Part shown: in pieces, positions 7,773 through 16,266 of the stretch
Position numbering within the stretch: the stretch's first letter is position 1
Layout of the letters: each line of letters starts with the position of its first letter
Notes under the pieces: model-generated
The model's database searches: none
What the model was told of the DNA's origin: nothing
Seen by the model: the letters and a program-made list of their open reading frames with translations, nothing else
Translations under genes and position numbers: made by a program
Origin: Bacillota bacterium
Lineage (GTDB): Bacteria; Bacillota; Ch66; Ch109
NCBI GenBank assembly: GCA_013178275.1
Contig: JABLWZ010000021.1
Coordinates: forward strand, 1 to 64,000
DNA: 64,000 nt
Direction: 5' to 3'

Positions 7773-8078
7773 ATGGAACTACTCCCAAAAGAAATAGCCA
7801 ATACCCTTCCCCCGCTGTACGCCACGGAAAAAGAGAAAGATCCAATAGTACAGGTTAAATTCTTCACCCCGGACAGCAACTGGACATGGTACGCAACGGA
7901 ATACGACCCCACTGATCGCCTCTTCTTCGGCCTGGTCAAAGGATTCGAAACCGAGCTCGGGTATTTCTCACTCGATGAGATGGAGTCTGTTCGCGGACCG
8001 CTAGGGTTGCCGATTGAGAGAGATCTGTACTGGAGGCCAGTTCCGCTGAGCATGGTCAAAAACGGGAAAATTTATTAG
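7773..8078 (+). CDS. DUF2958-family protein
   Basis: A 101-aa protein. The family is recognised from its LP..I...LP.LYATE start, the K.F.P...WTWYATEYD block and the FFG.V.G.E.ELGYFSL.E...V pattern; DUF2958 proteins are short, of unknown function and typical of plasmids and integrative conjugative elements. The ATG has AAAGGAGG nine bases upstream. It is the last recognisable gene of the element-like segment. Confidence 0.8.
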   Translation: MELLPKEIANTLPPLYATEKEKDPIVQVKFFTPDSNWTWYATEYDPTDRLFFGLVKGFETELGYFSLDEMESVRGPLGLPIERDLYWRPVPLSMVKNGKIY

Positions 8079-8117
8079 TATTCTTATCTGATCTACGGCG
8101 CTTAGATCGTTGCATAA

Positions 8118-8170
8118 TGCTATAATCAAAGCAGAAAGCTCCATTAGATGAGTATTGTATTAAAGGAGGT
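8118..8170 (+). promoter_or_regulatory. Extended -10 promoter and orphan Shine-Dalgarno
   Basis: TGCTATAAT at 8118-8126 is a good extended -10 box. About 36 bases on, AAAGGAGGTG has no usable start codon behind it and runs straight into a terminator hairpin. This looks like the remains of a gene start cut off at the element edge. Confidence 0.35.
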
Positions 8171-8182
8171 GTTAATAAAAAA

Positions 8183-8203
8183 CCCCGCTTTTTCATAGCG
8201 GGA
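8183..8203 (-). terminator. Terminator downstream of the tRNA-Sec-like sequence
   Basis: CCCGCT and AGCGGG arms with an 8-nt loop. Read on the minus strand, the stem is followed by GTTTTTTATT. It would end transcripts coming through the tRNA-like sequence. Confidence 0.65.
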
Positions 8204-8225
8204 TTACCATTCAAATAATCTGACA

Positions 8226-8238
8226 ATTAGAAGTCCAG
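8226..8238 (-). repeat. Second copy of the tRNA-Sec anticodon-arm sequence
   Basis: On the minus strand this reads CTGGACTTCTAAT and matches CTGGACTTCAAAT at 8313-8325 in 12 of 13 positions, in direct orientation. Tyrosine recombinases commonly use tRNA anticodon arms as attachment cores, so this may be a former att site. Confidence 0.4.
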
Positions 8239-8260
8239 TCAACTTAAAGCATAACAAAAA

Positions 8261-8350
8261 GGGTGAATTCCAATAATACCACGGCTTCCAGGTCTCGCTG
8301 CCGCGCGGCTGGATTTGAAGTCCAGGAGAGCCACCAGGCCCAGTCCACCC
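8261..8350 (-). tRNA. selC: tRNA-Sec-like sequence (anticodon TCA) lacking a normal T arm
   Basis: On the minus strand an acceptor-like GGGTGGA (8350) pairs with TTCACCC (ending 8261), a D arm reads GGGCC-TGGT-GGCTC, and the anticodon arm is CTGGA-CTTCAAA-TCCAG with TCA at 8316-8318, the anticodon loop of tRNA-Sec. A variable-arm stem CGCGGC/GCCGTG can form. The G-U pairs in three stems fit this strand only. No TTCRA T loop is present in the expected place or downstream, so this may be a 3'-replaced or decayed gene rather than a working selC. selA and selB lie 6-9 kb away, which makes a tRNA-Sec here plausible. Confidence 0.5.
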
Positions 8351-8658
8351 CCGTGTTATTGTTTTCGGGTTTCGACTGTACTGGAACTTCTCTTGTGTTT
8401 TAATCGGACGGTCCAGTACAATGGTATCTCACCACCCCAATATGATATACCGTCTGATGCTTTTTTACAAGAGGTCCGGGGTTTCAGCTTCAGGTGCGAT
8501 TCCATGGTTTACGTGAAATCTCCCCTGCCCCAAAACCTTGAAAGGCTCAGGGGGCATTCTGGCGCGTCTGGTCGCTGCTTTCGCACTGGGAGTCATCCCG
8601 GGTTTCGATTTATGGTTTTATGTTCCACGGTGCCGAATCGTGGCGACTGATACGGGGG
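8351..8658. other. Non-coding stretch between tRNA-Sec-like sequence and lgt
   Basis: No gene is supported here. Two CGGGTTTCGA words occur (8366 and 8599) and CCCCTG/CAGGGG arms flank a CCTTGAAAGG stem near 8523-8553, so a structured RNA is possible but not recognised. Confidence 0.3.
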
Positions 8659-9429
8659 CTACCGGTTGTTCGCTGTTTTCATGAACCGGTACTGGATAAT
8701 CACGCAGAGTATTATGATGCATACACTGACCACCTGGGCGACCCGGAATTCCCCCAGCATCAGGCTGTCGGTGCGCAGTCCCTCGATAAAGAATCGGGCC
8801 AGTGAGTACCCCGCCAGGTAAACCAGGGTGAGCTGTCCCGGACGCCTCGGTTTCCTGTCCAGCGCCATGAGCAGGACGAACAGCGCTGCGTCCCAGAGCG
8901 ATTCGTAGAGAAAGGTGGGGTGATGGTAAGCGCCGTTGATGTACATCTGGTTTTTTATGAAGTCGGGAAAGCGGGATATGAACTCGGTGGAGACTACTGT
9001 CCCGTAGGCCTCCTGGTTGATAAAGTTCCCCCACCGCCCGATGGCCTGTCCCAGGATCAGGCTCGGGGTCAGCAGGTCGGCAAGGGCGGCGAAGGGTATC
9101 TTCTCCTGCCGGATGTACCAGTAGGCGGCGAGCGCCCCGCCGATGACCGCGCCGTGGATCGCCAGGCCGCCGTGCCAGATGGCGAAAATCTCGGTCCACC
9201 CCGAGCTGATAACCGATTTCCAGCTGAAGATCACGTAGTAGGCCCGCGAGAAGACTATCGCTGTCGGTACCACCACCAGGATCCCGTTGAGTACGGTTTC
9301 CTGGCTGATGCCGTACTTCCCGGCCCGACGGCAGGCGATGACGGTCCCGAGCAATACCCCCGCCGCGATCAGGATGCCGTACCAGTGTATCTGTATCTTC
9401 CAAAAACTGAGTGCTATCGGGTCTATCAT
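8659..9429 (-). CDS. lgt: Prolipoprotein diacylglyceryl transferase
   Basis: A 256-aa polytopic membrane enzyme that transfers diacylglycerol from phosphatidylglycerol to the lipobox cysteine of prolipoproteins. The N-terminal IHWYG motif, the H-G-G-L-A-I-H-G block (about residues 85-92) and the Lgt signature GRWGNFINQEAYG (about 130-142) with its conserved Arg and Asn are all present, with about seven hydrophobic segments. Length is typical. It stands alone on the minus strand; the CBS-ACT gene upstream has its own terminator between them. Lipoproteins such as ModA in this window are its expected substrates. Confidence 0.95.
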   Translation of the reverse strand: MIDPIALSFWKIQIHWYGILIAAGVLLGTVIACRRAGKYGISQETVLNGILVVVPTAIVFSRAYYVIFSWKSVISSGWTEIFAIWHGGLAIHGAVIGGALAAYWYIRQEKIPFAALADLLTPSLILGQAIGRWGNFINQEAYGTVVSTEFISRFPDFIKNQMYINGAYHHPTFLYESLWDAALFVLLMALDRKPRRPGQLTLVYLAGYSLARFFIEGLRTDSLMLGEFRVAQVVSVCIIILCVIIQYRFMKTANNR

Positions 9430-9480
9430 CTTATCCCGCCTTTTTCGTATTCTGCCGCCAGTAAATCATTATAGCAGATT

Positions 9481-9507
9481 AAAGGCCGGGAAATCCTCCC
9501 GGCCTTT
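9481..9507 (-). terminator. Terminator after the CBS-ACT gene
   Basis: AAAGGCCGGG and CCCGGCCTTT form a 10-bp perfect stem with a 7-nt loop, just downstream of the minus-strand CBS-ACT gene. Confidence 0.7.
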
Positions 9508-9553
9508 TAGTTACTGAATCCCTAATCTGGAAGCGGATGTCGGCCCGCGTCTT

Positions 9554-10204
9554 TTACTTGCGGGTGGCGGAGATGACCTGGAAGCCGTGTTCTTTCAGGT
9601 CCTTGACGATCTCCCGGCAGTCGGCTACCTGCAGCCGGATGACCAGTCCCATGGTGCCGTCGTCGTTCGAATCGCTGACGATGTGGCTGATGTTGGCCCC
9701 ATGATCGGCGATGATGCGGGTGACATCGGCCACCATCCCCGGCCGGTCGGGCACGTGCAGGTGGATGCGTACTCCGGGTGAGCGGATGCCCATGATGTCG
9801 ATGAACGCGTTGAAGATATCGGTTTCGGTGATTATCCCCACGAGATTGTTGTCCTCCACCACCGGGACCCCGTAAATCTTCAGGTCGTTCATGAGGAGGG
9901 CGCACTCCTCCACGGTCGCGTCGGGGTGTATGGTGTAAGTGGGACGGTCTTTTTTCAGTATGTCAGATACCTTGGTCTTGGCCAGGAGGTAATTGATTTC
10001 AAAGATGCTGAGGGTGGTCGCCGTTGACGGGGAAGCCTCGCTCAGGTCCTTGTCGGTGATAAATCCCACAAGTCTTTCCCCTTCCACCACCGGTATCCTG
10101 CGTATCTGTTTCTTTTTCATCATCTCGACCGCTTCGGCAATGGTGGCTTTGGGGCTTATGGTGATCGGGTTCGGACTCATCCTGTCTCTTACAAACACTA
10201 GCAA
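9554..10204 (-). CDS. CBS-pair plus ACT domain protein (AcuB-like)
   Basis: A 216-aa cytoplasmic protein. Two CBS motifs lie at about residues 5-60 (RMSPNPITISP...RRIPVVEGERLVGFIT) and 80-135 (PTYTIHPDATVEECA...YGVPVVEDNNLVGIIT), followed by an ACT-type domain at 145-214 (HVPDRPGMVADVTRIIADHGANI). CBS pairs bind adenine nucleotides and ACT domains bind amino acids, so it is probably a small regulatory sensor. The layout is that of AcuB of Bacillus, whose role in acetoin use is not fully settled. It is a single-gene unit with its own terminator. Confidence 0.85.
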   Translation of the reverse strand: MLVFVRDRMSPNPITISPKATIAEAVEMMKKKQIRRIPVVEGERLVGFITDKDLSEASPSTATTLSIFEINYLLAKTKVSDILKKDRPTYTIHPDATVEECALLMNDLKIYGVPVVEDNNLVGIITETDIFNAFIDIMGIRSPGVRIHLHVPDRPGMVADVTRIIADHGANISHIVSDSNDDGTMGLVIRLQVADCREIVKDLKEHGFQVISATRK

Positions 10205-10287
10205 TCCCCTCCTTTACAAATGCACCTTCTCGATACACCTTATATAATATAAGTTCTACCTGTTATGGTGTTTTCCTGCTCTCTTTT

Positions 10288-10989
10288 TCATCCTCCCAGG
10301 TAAGCCGCCTTGACCTCCGCGCTCTCCGCCAGCTCGGCGGCCGGCCCCTCCAGCACGATGCTGCCCGTCTCCAGGACGTAAGCGTACTGGGCTATGGACA
10401 GCGCCATGTGGGCGTTCTGTTCTACCAGCAGGACGGTGGTCCCCGCCTGGTTGATCTCTTTGACGATTTCAAAAATCTCCCGCACCAGCAGCGGCGCCAG
10501 GCCCATGGATGGCTCGTCCAGCAGCATCAGCCGGGGCCGGGACATCAGTGCCCGGCCGATCGCCAGCATCTGCTGCTCTCCCCCGCTCAGGGTCCCGGCG
10601 AACTGGATCCTCCTTTCCCCCAGCCGGGGAAAGCGTTCGAAGACCATCTTCAGGTCCTGCTGGACACCCGCCCGGTCCCGCCGCAGGTAAGCACCCATCT
10701 CGAGGTTTTCCATGACGGTGAGGTTGGCGAAGACCCGCCTCCCTTCGGGTATCTGGGATATCCCCATCCTCACGATGTCCTTGGCCGCCACCCCGTTTAT
10801 CGTTTTCCCGCCGAAGGTGATGGCGCCGGTCTTCGGCTTCAGGAGTCCCGAGATGGTCTTTAAGGTGGTGCTTTTACCCGCCCCGTTGGCCCCGATCAGG
10901 GTAACGATGGAGTGCTCCGGCACCCGCAGGGAAATCCCTTTCAGGGCGTGTACCGCCCCGTAATAAACGTTCAGGTTTTCTATTACCAG
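10288..10989 (-). CDS. livF: Branched-chain amino acid ABC transporter ATP-binding protein LivF, orphan
   Basis: An ATPase with Walker A GANGAGKST, the signature LSGGEQQML and Walker B LMLLDEPSMGL. LivF proteins have about 235 residues and begin with LxVENLxVxYG; here that sequence (LVIENLNVYYGAVHAL) lies upstream of the first ATG/GTG-type start (GTG 10923), so the real start is probably the CTG at 10989, twelve bases after AAAGGAGGGGG, giving 233 aa. No livG, livH, livM or livK is in the window; the upstream gene is an unrelated dehydratase activase. It may serve a permease encoded elsewhere. Confidence 0.85.
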   Translation of the reverse strand: MVIENLNVYYGAVHALKGISLRVPEHSIVTLIGANGAGKSTTLKTISGLLKPKTGAITFGGKTINGVAAKDIVRMGISQIPEGRRVFANLTVMENLEMGAYLRRDRAGVQQDLKMVFERFPRLGERRIQFAGTLSGGEQQMLAIGRALMSRPRLMLLDEPSMGLAPLLVREIFEIVKEINQAGTTVLLVEQNAHMALSIAQYAYVLETGSIVLEGPAAELAESAEVKAAYLGG

Positions 10990-11028
10990 GTCCGCTGTAA
11001 ACCCCCTCCTTTTGAGTCGGGTCCGGTT

Positions 11029-11991
11029 TTATATCGCCATGGCTTCCCACTTGCCGCAGCGGTCTCCCCAGCGGGCGATGATCTTCTCGTTCTGGTAAAA
11101 CTGTACAACCTCACAGAGGTTGGCGCATCCCTTGCACTCGAAGCTTCGCGCCCGGTAATGGAAGCCGGTTATCTTGAATCCCTTGAAACGGGTTTTCCCG
11201 TACCGCCGCAGAGCCCATTCCTGAGCGAGCTGCGCAGCCCCCAGGGCGCCCATCACCGGGTAGTACTCGGGCACGATGACTTCCTTTTTGAGGGCTTTCT
11301 CGAAGGCCCGCTTGATCCCCTGGTTGGCGGCAACTCCGCCCTGGAAAGCTATGGGTTCGAGTATCTCCTTGCCCTTGCCTACGTTGTTCAGGTAGTTGCG
11401 GACCAGGGCGTCTCCAAGGCCGGCGATGATGTCTTCCGTGCTGAACCCCAGCTGCTGTTTGTGGATCATGTCGGACTCGGCGAAGACCGCGCAGCGGCCC
11501 GCGATACGCACGGGGGTGGTGGATTTCAGGGCCAGGTCGCCGAACTGCTCGATGGGGATGCCCAGCCGGTATGCCTGCTGGTCCAGGAATGACCCGGTAC
11601 CCGCCGCGCAAACGGTGTTCATGGCGAAGTCGATTACTACCCCGTCGCGCAGGATGATGATCTTGGAGTCCTGTCCGCCGATCTCCAGGATGGTCTGGAC
11701 CCCCGGGACCATGCTGGAGGTGGCTACCGCGTGAGCGGTTATCTCGTTTTTAATCACGTCGGCCCCGATCATGACCCCCGCCAGGTGGCGGGCGCTGCCG
11801 GTGGTGCCGGCCCCGGCTATCTCGATGCCCTCCGGCAGTGCCCCGGCCAGCTGCTGCATGCCGTCCTGGATCACCTTCACCGGCTGACCGTGGGTCCGGA
11901 GGTAAAGGTTTGCCAGCACCTCCTGGCCCTCGTTGATCACCACCAGGTTGGTGCTGACCGACCCTACATCGATCCCCAGATATCCTTTCAT
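11029..11991 (-). CDS. CoA-substrate enzyme activase (BadF/BcrA/HgdC-type ATPase)
   Basis: A 320-aa ASKHA-fold ATPase that activates radical 2-hydroxyacyl-CoA dehydratases or related CoA enzymes by ATP-driven electron transfer. The phosphate-1 motif GIDVGSVSTN is at the N-terminus; the two [4Fe-4S] ligand motifs of this family, NTVCAAGTGSF and AGRCAVFAESD, are at about residues 125 and 165. Its ATG overlaps the stop of the upstream gene. Together with the next two genes it forms a tight minus-strand operon lacking the usual dehydratase alpha/beta catalytic genes, so its target is unknown. Confidence 0.9.
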   Translation of the reverse strand: MKGYLGIDVGSVSTNLVVINEGQEVLANLYLRTHGQPVKVIQDGMQQLAGALPEGIEIAGAGTTGSARHLAGVMIGADVIKNEITAHAVATSSMVPGVQTILEIGGQDSKIIILRDGVVIDFAMNTVCAAGTGSFLDQQAYRLGIPIEQFGDLALKSTTPVRIAGRCAVFAESDMIHKQQLGFSTEDIIAGLGDALVRNYLNNVGKGKEILEPIAFQGGVAANQGIKRAFEKALKKEVIVPEYYPVMGALGAAQLAQEWALRRYGKTRFKGFKITGFHYRARSFECKGCANLCEVVQFYQNEKIIARWGDRCGKWEAMAI

Positions 11992-13109
11992 GATGCTGCT
12001 ACCACCTTCTGTTGAATAAGGGTTCCCGATTCTCTCGCGCGGCGGTCCCTCCGCTGGACCAGCAGATCTATGAATGCCTCCAGCCGGGTCTGTACCCCGG
12101 CCTTACCGGTCTGTTCATCGATAAAGATGGTGAGTACTGATATCCCGCAATCCTGGCTTACCCGGGGCAGTATCCCCTTGGCGACTATCTCGGGTATGCA
12201 GGAGAACGGCGCCAGCTGGATCACCCCGTCGAATCCGTGTCGGGCGTACAGCACGGTCTCGCCCACGCTGTTGATGCCGTGTCCCCCGATCAGTTCGCTG
12301 AGGTAGGGCTGCGCGGCCTGCTTGGCGTTTTCTTCCCCGTCCTCGTTCAGGGCGTTGTCTTTGGTCCACTGGGTCAGGTAGATCGAACGGTCCGCCAGCA
12401 CCCCCATCTCACCCAGGGTGACCATCAGCTCGAAGTTGACCGCGGGCTCCAGGACTACGTAGATTTCCCCGATAACCCCGATCTTCAGGGGATTCCGTTT
12501 GTCGTCGCGGGGCACGGCGTTGATTAGCTTCAGGCCTTCTTCTTTGGCCTCCTCGATGTCCGGTACGGTCTGCGCCGCGTCGAGCAGCCTGATCGCCTTC
12601 TCGATGACCATAGTGGTGTCCCCCTTGGCGATCTCGAAAGGCCGTACCTCGAAGGAGCGTTTTTCCACCACGTCTATCGCGCCGAGCTTGGCCCAGGACT
12701 TCTTGACGACCTGCCACATCGTCCGCCACGACATGCCGCGAGGTTTGATCATATTCATCTTTTTCAAAAAGTCGAGTTTATAGATCAGTGGTGGTTCCAA
12801 AACCACAATTTTTAAATTATGCCCCAGGTCATCCATCAGCCTCTGGTGCAGGACCCCGTAGTAACCCGCCCGGCAGGGGCCAACCCCACCCGATGTTATC
12901 GCCATCTCCGCCCCCATCTCGACGGTCTCCAGGTAGGTGCCGGTCAGGATCTTGAACGGAATGCAGGCGAACTCGGGTGAGTACTGCACCCCCAGGTCGA
13001 GGGTGCGCTTGCTGGGCCGGGGCGGAATGACGGTCTCGTGCCCCAGGTCTTTCAGCAGCATGTCGAAGGCGATGGTTGAATACCCCATGTGGGGAAAGGT
13101 TACTTTCAT
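11988..13109 (-). CDS. 2-hydroxyacyl-CoA dehydratase-type/DUF2229-like protein, subunit 1
   Basis: A 373-aa protein of the family often annotated as acyl-CoA dehydratase activase-related or CoA protein activase. The N-terminal FPHMGYSTIAF and the YSPEFACIPFKI motif, with its cysteine near residue 55, are typical, as is the GGVGPCRAGYYG motif near residue 97. The cysteines probably hold an Fe-S cluster. It overlaps the genes on both sides by four bases (ATGA type), so the three products are likely made in equal amounts and act as one complex. Substrate unknown. Confidence 0.75.
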   Translation of the reverse strand: MKVTFPHMGYSTIAFDMLLKDLGHETVIPPRPSKRTLDLGVQYSPEFACIPFKILTGTYLETVEMGAEMAITSGGVGPCRAGYYGVLHQRLMDDLGHNLKIVVLEPPLIYKLDFLKKMNMIKPRGMSWRTMWQVVKKSWAKLGAIDVVEKRSFEVRPFEIAKGDTTMVIEKAIRLLDAAQTVPDIEEAKEEGLKLINAVPRDDKRNPLKIGVIGEIYVVLEPAVNFELMVTLGEMGVLADRSIYLTQWTKDNALNEDGEENAKQAAQPYLSELIGGHGINSVGETVLYARHGFDGVIQLAPFSCIPEIVAKGILPRVSQDCGISVLTIFIDEQTGKAGVQTRLEAFIDLLVQRRDRRARESGTLIQQKVVAAS

Positions 13110-14089
13110 TCCAGGCCCTTCTTTCGCTTGAGCATATCCACGAACGCCTCTACCCGGGTAAGGACGCCCCCGTCGCCGGTGTGCTCGTCGATCATGAGGG
13201 AGAGGAACGGCACCCGCCCGTTTTGTTTGGCGTCGAGTTCCATGAGGCGGTCCACCATAGCGTCCGGTCCACAGCCGAAAGCGGTGACGTGGATTATCCC
13301 GTCTACTGGTTCCCGGTGGATGAAGTAGTTGGTTGCTTGTATCACCTGGTTGGAAAAGTGCCAGAACAGGTCCTTGGGGTAGCGGCGGGATTCACGCACC
13401 AGTTTGTACTGCGGGACCATCTCCGCGGTCAGGATCTTGACCCCGAGGCCTTTGAGCTTCTTTATCAGGTCGGTGTTTATAAATCGGTCGTAGACTGCGT
13501 ACGGGTAGCCGAGCACCGCGAACTTAAGCTGTACCTGCTGCGTCGTCTGTTCGGGCTCTTTCCCCTCGATTATCTCCATGGCCTCCATCGGGGTCAGCTT
13601 ACGGTACAGCAGCCGCCGGTACTGGCTGTAAACCCTTTTGGCGCGCCAGAAGGCCTTGGTCACCTTCCAGAACCCGACTCCGAACTTCCTCCCCAGCGAC
13701 TGGCAGAGGCGGAACAGCTCGGTGCGGCCCTTGGCCAGGTCGACCCGCACGTCTATCAGCTCGGGCAGTCCGGTTACCGAGGCCCGCACCAGGTCAGGCA
13801 GACCCAGGAACTTGGGGCAGAAGGTCTCGGTACTGAACCTTCTGATGCTGACCAGTCGGGGGATAAACAGGTAGTCCACCTTGTTTTTCAGGTTCACCGC
13901 ATGCCCGTGAAACAGCTTGATGGGAATGCAGGCGTCGTTGACACACTCCTCGACCCCGTTATCCAGGATGCTCTTGGTAGTCACATCTGAAGCCACCACT
14001 TCCAGGCCGATTCCTTCGAAAAAGGCCTTCCACCAGGGAAAGAAGTAGTAGTATGCCAGGGTGCGGGGGATACCGATCCGGGCCGGCAT
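13106..14089 (-). CDS. 2-hydroxyacyl-CoA dehydratase-type/DUF2229 protein, subunit 2
   Basis: A 327-aa protein. The start is the ATG at 14089, eight bases after AAGGAGG; an ATG seven codons upstream precedes that ribosome site. The family start IGIPRTLAYYYFFPWW, a CVNDACIPIKL motif near residue 50 and FGCGPDA near 260 place it in DUF2229, which is related to its downstream partner. The two proteins share the ending LxxRVEAFVD / QTRLEAFIDLL, which suggests an ancient duplication. First gene of the activase operon. Confidence 0.75.
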   Translation of the reverse strand: MPARIGIPRTLAYYYFFPWWKAFFEGIGLEVVASDVTTKSILDNGVEECVNDACIPIKLFHGHAVNLKNKVDYLFIPRLVSIRRFSTETFCPKFLGLPDLVRASVTGLPELIDVRVDLAKGRTELFRLCQSLGRKFGVGFWKVTKAFWRAKRVYSQYRRLLYRKLTPMEAMEIIEGKEPEQTTQQVQLKFAVLGYPYAVYDRFINTDLIKKLKGLGVKILTAEMVPQYKLVRESRRYPKDLFWHFSNQVIQATNYFIHREPVDGIIHVTAFGCGPDAMVDRLMELDAKQNGRVPFLSLMIDEHTGDGGVLTRVEAFVDMLKRKKGLE

Positions 14090-14204
14090 GGATCCAACCT
14101 CCTTGGTCATTGTAAATATCTATGATAAGTTTCTTTTCTGGGTATCTAAGGTGCTGTTATCATTATATTTCTATAGAAACCGATTTCTTCCTGTTTTGGC
14201 ATCT

Positions 14205-16133
14205 TTAATATAGTATACGTTTATCCCCCACCCGCCGTGTAATTTTTTCTCTGTCCAGATACTCCAGGAGCGGAAGCACGTATTTCCGCGAGCCGCCCAG
14301 CAGGTCGCGGGCTTCTCCGATGGTGACAGACTGATGGTCCTTTATAAAATCGGTTATCGCGGCTCGGGCCCGTTCCAGGCTCTCGGTGGCGAAGTACATG
14401 TCGTCTGCTATCTTGACCAACTGTTTTATATTCAACAGGTAGTTCAGTATTTCCTCCCGGGACCTTTCATCCAGCCCGTGGCGGGCAGCGGTCTCTGTCC
14501 AGCCCGGCGGCTGTCCCCCCGCTTCCCGGTACTCGCGGATGATGGCGTCGATAACCTCGGCCTGCTGCTTGGAGGGGGTAGGTGAAAACCCGTACAGCCG
14601 CAGGTTTTGTCCCGACAGGGTGATCAGGCGGTTCTGCTCCCAGGTCATCAGGAGCGAGTTGAAGACCTTGGCGGGCAGCAGCTTGAACTGGCGGGAGCGG
14701 TACTCCTCCTTGCTCAGTCCCCCTCGCAGCGGAAAGTCGCGATGGTATCGGGTGAGCGATTCTCTCAGCTCCTCCTGCCAGTCGGTGTAGCGCTCGGGGT
14801 GCGCCAGGTAGGTCTGTCCATCCAGTTTCAGGTTGATCACCGATTCATCCTGCTGCAGCTCTACCAGGGCTTCTTTTATCTGTTCATTGGTCAGGCCGGT
14901 CCTGCCTTCGAGTCCTTCCTGCTGCCACAGGTAGGGAGGGTTGTTGAAGAGGAACTGCTGCAGAAGCTCCTGGGGGCTGCCTTTTTCCTTGGTTGCCAGG
15001 TCGGTGATGACATCCTCCCGGAACCGTTTCCGCTTCGGGGGATTGGGGTCTATGACGGTCCCGCCGCCGATGGTGATCATGGGTGAATAGGCCCGGATAA
15101 CGAATCGGTCGCGGCGAGCCGCTACCACCAGCTCCTCCATCACCAGCTGGGCATAGGCCTGGCTGCCGGGCTCCATCTCCTCCTGCTCCAGCAGCAGCAC
15201 CCGGCCCAAGGCCTCCTTGGTTCCCAGGTGAAACCTTACCCGGGTCCAGTTCTTCAGCGGCTTCCTTGCGGTATCCAAAAGCTCCAGGTGGACGTCCAGC
15301 CGAAAGCTCGGGCTGAGTGATCCCGGCTCGGCCAAAAGGCTGCCGCGGGAAAGGTCGGACACCGCCAGACCCGCCAGGTTTACGGCCACCCGCTGCCCCG
15401 CCCAGGCCTCGTCTACCTTCTTCCCGTGCACCTGAAGGTTGCGGACCCGGGTGGAGAGTCCCTCCGGCAGCACTTCTACGGCTTCGCCCACCCGCAGCCG
15501 GCCGGAAAACAGGGTCCCGGTCACCACGGTGCCGAACCCAGTGATGGTGAACACCCGGTCGATCGGCATCCTGGCCCTGCCTACCGCCTCTTTATCGACC
15601 AGGCCGATGCTGGTCTGGTCGAGCAGGGCCAGCAGCTCCGCTATCCCCTCCCCGGTCACGGAGGAAACCGCGATAACAGGTGCGGAGGACAGAAACGTGC
15701 CCGCGACGACTTCCCGAACCTCTTCCTTTACCAACTCCAGAAGTTCGTCGTCTACCAGGTCCTTTTTGGTTATCACGATAATCCCCTGCTGAATACCTAG
15801 CAGCTTGATTATATCCAGGTGCTCGCGGGTCTGCGGCATAACCCCTTCATCCGCCGCTACCACCAGCAGCACCAGGTCGATCCCGCTGGCCCCGGCCAGC
15901 ATATGCCGTACAAAGCGCTCGTGGCCAGGCACGTCAACCAGTCCCGCGATGGTCCCGGAGGGCAGTTTCAGCGGGGCAAAACCTAATTCGATGGAAATCC
16001 CCCGCTCCTTTTCTTCTTTGAGGCGGTCGGTATCGATCCCGGTCAGGCGCTTGACCAGTTGGGTCTTACCGTGGTCGACATGCCCGGCCGTGCCGATGAT
16101 AAAGTGTCTGGACTCTATGGATGTACCTGCCAT
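14205..16133 (-). CDS. selB: Selenocysteine-specific elongation factor SelB
   Basis: A 642-aa translation GTPase that brings Sec-tRNA to UGA codons carrying a SECIS hairpin. G motifs are complete: [21 protein letters not shown] and TKKDL; EF-Tu-like domains II and III follow, and from about residue 375 the SelB-specific winged-helix repeats that bind SECIS RNA (ending [25 protein letters not shown]). Length matches bacterial SelB. ATG has AGGAGTG four bases upstream. It is downstream of selA, 133 bases apart, with an AT-rich palindrome between them. selD is not in the window. Confidence 0.96.
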   Translation of the reverse strand: MAGTSIESRHFIIGTAGHVDHGKTQLVKRLTGIDTDRLKEEKERGISIELGFAPLKLPSGTIAGLVDVPGHERFVRHMLAGASGIDLVLLVVAADEGVMPQTREHLDIIKLLGIQQGIIVITKKDLVDDELLELVKEEVREVVAGTFLSSAPVIAVSSVTGEGIAELLALLDQTSIGLVDKEAVGRARMPIDRVFTITGFGTVVTGTLFSGRLRVGEAVEVLPEGLSTRVRNLQVHGKKVDEAWAGQRVAVNLAGLAVSDLSRGSLLAEPGSLSPSFRLDVHLELLDTARKPLKNWTRVRFHLGTKEALGRVLLLEQEEMEPGSQAYAQLVMEELVVAARRDRFVIRAYSPMITIGGGTVIDPNPPKRKRFREDVITDLATKEKGSPQELLQQFLFNNPPYLWQQEGLEGRTGLTNEQIKEALVELQQDESVINLKLDGQTYLAHPERYTDWQEELRESLTRYHRDFPLRGGLSKEEYRSRQFKLLPAKVFNSLLMTWEQNRLITLSGQNLRLYGFSPTPSKQQAEVIDAIIREYREAGGQPPGWTETAARHGLDERSREEILNYLLNIKQLVKIADDMYFATESLERARAAITDFIKDHQSVTIGEARDLLGGSRKYVLPLLEYLDREKITRRVGDKRILY

Positions 16134-16155
16134 CGTTCACTCCTGGGTTTGTTTT

Positions 16156-16181
16156 AAATGAAAACAATTTTGTTTTCATTT
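16156..16181. repeat. AT-rich palindrome between selA and selB
   Basis: AAATGAAAACA and TGTTTTCATTT form 11-bp perfect arms around a 4-base loop, 23 bases upstream of the selB start. It could be an operator, or a weak hairpin modulating selB relative to selA; no T-run follows on the minus strand. Confidence 0.5.
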
Positions 16182-16266
16182 ATTTAATCCGATAAAAACC
16201 CCTGCCTTCCCTTGGCATCTGCTGGTTAAAAACAAACAATCGCTGAGGGGGGTAAGGGCTCTTGGT

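Noticed and set aside
8261-8350. Reading the same sequence as a serine tRNA (TGA) on the plus strand
   Set aside because: Three stems need A-C mismatches on the plus strand but G-U pairs on the minus strand, so only the minus-strand Sec-like fold is supported.
8315-8650. Open frame of 111 codons on the plus strand between the tRNA-Sec-like sequence and lgt
   Set aside because: It overlaps the tRNA-like sequence, lacks a ribosome site, and has a low-complexity, Arg/Ser/Pro-rich composition with no conserved pattern.
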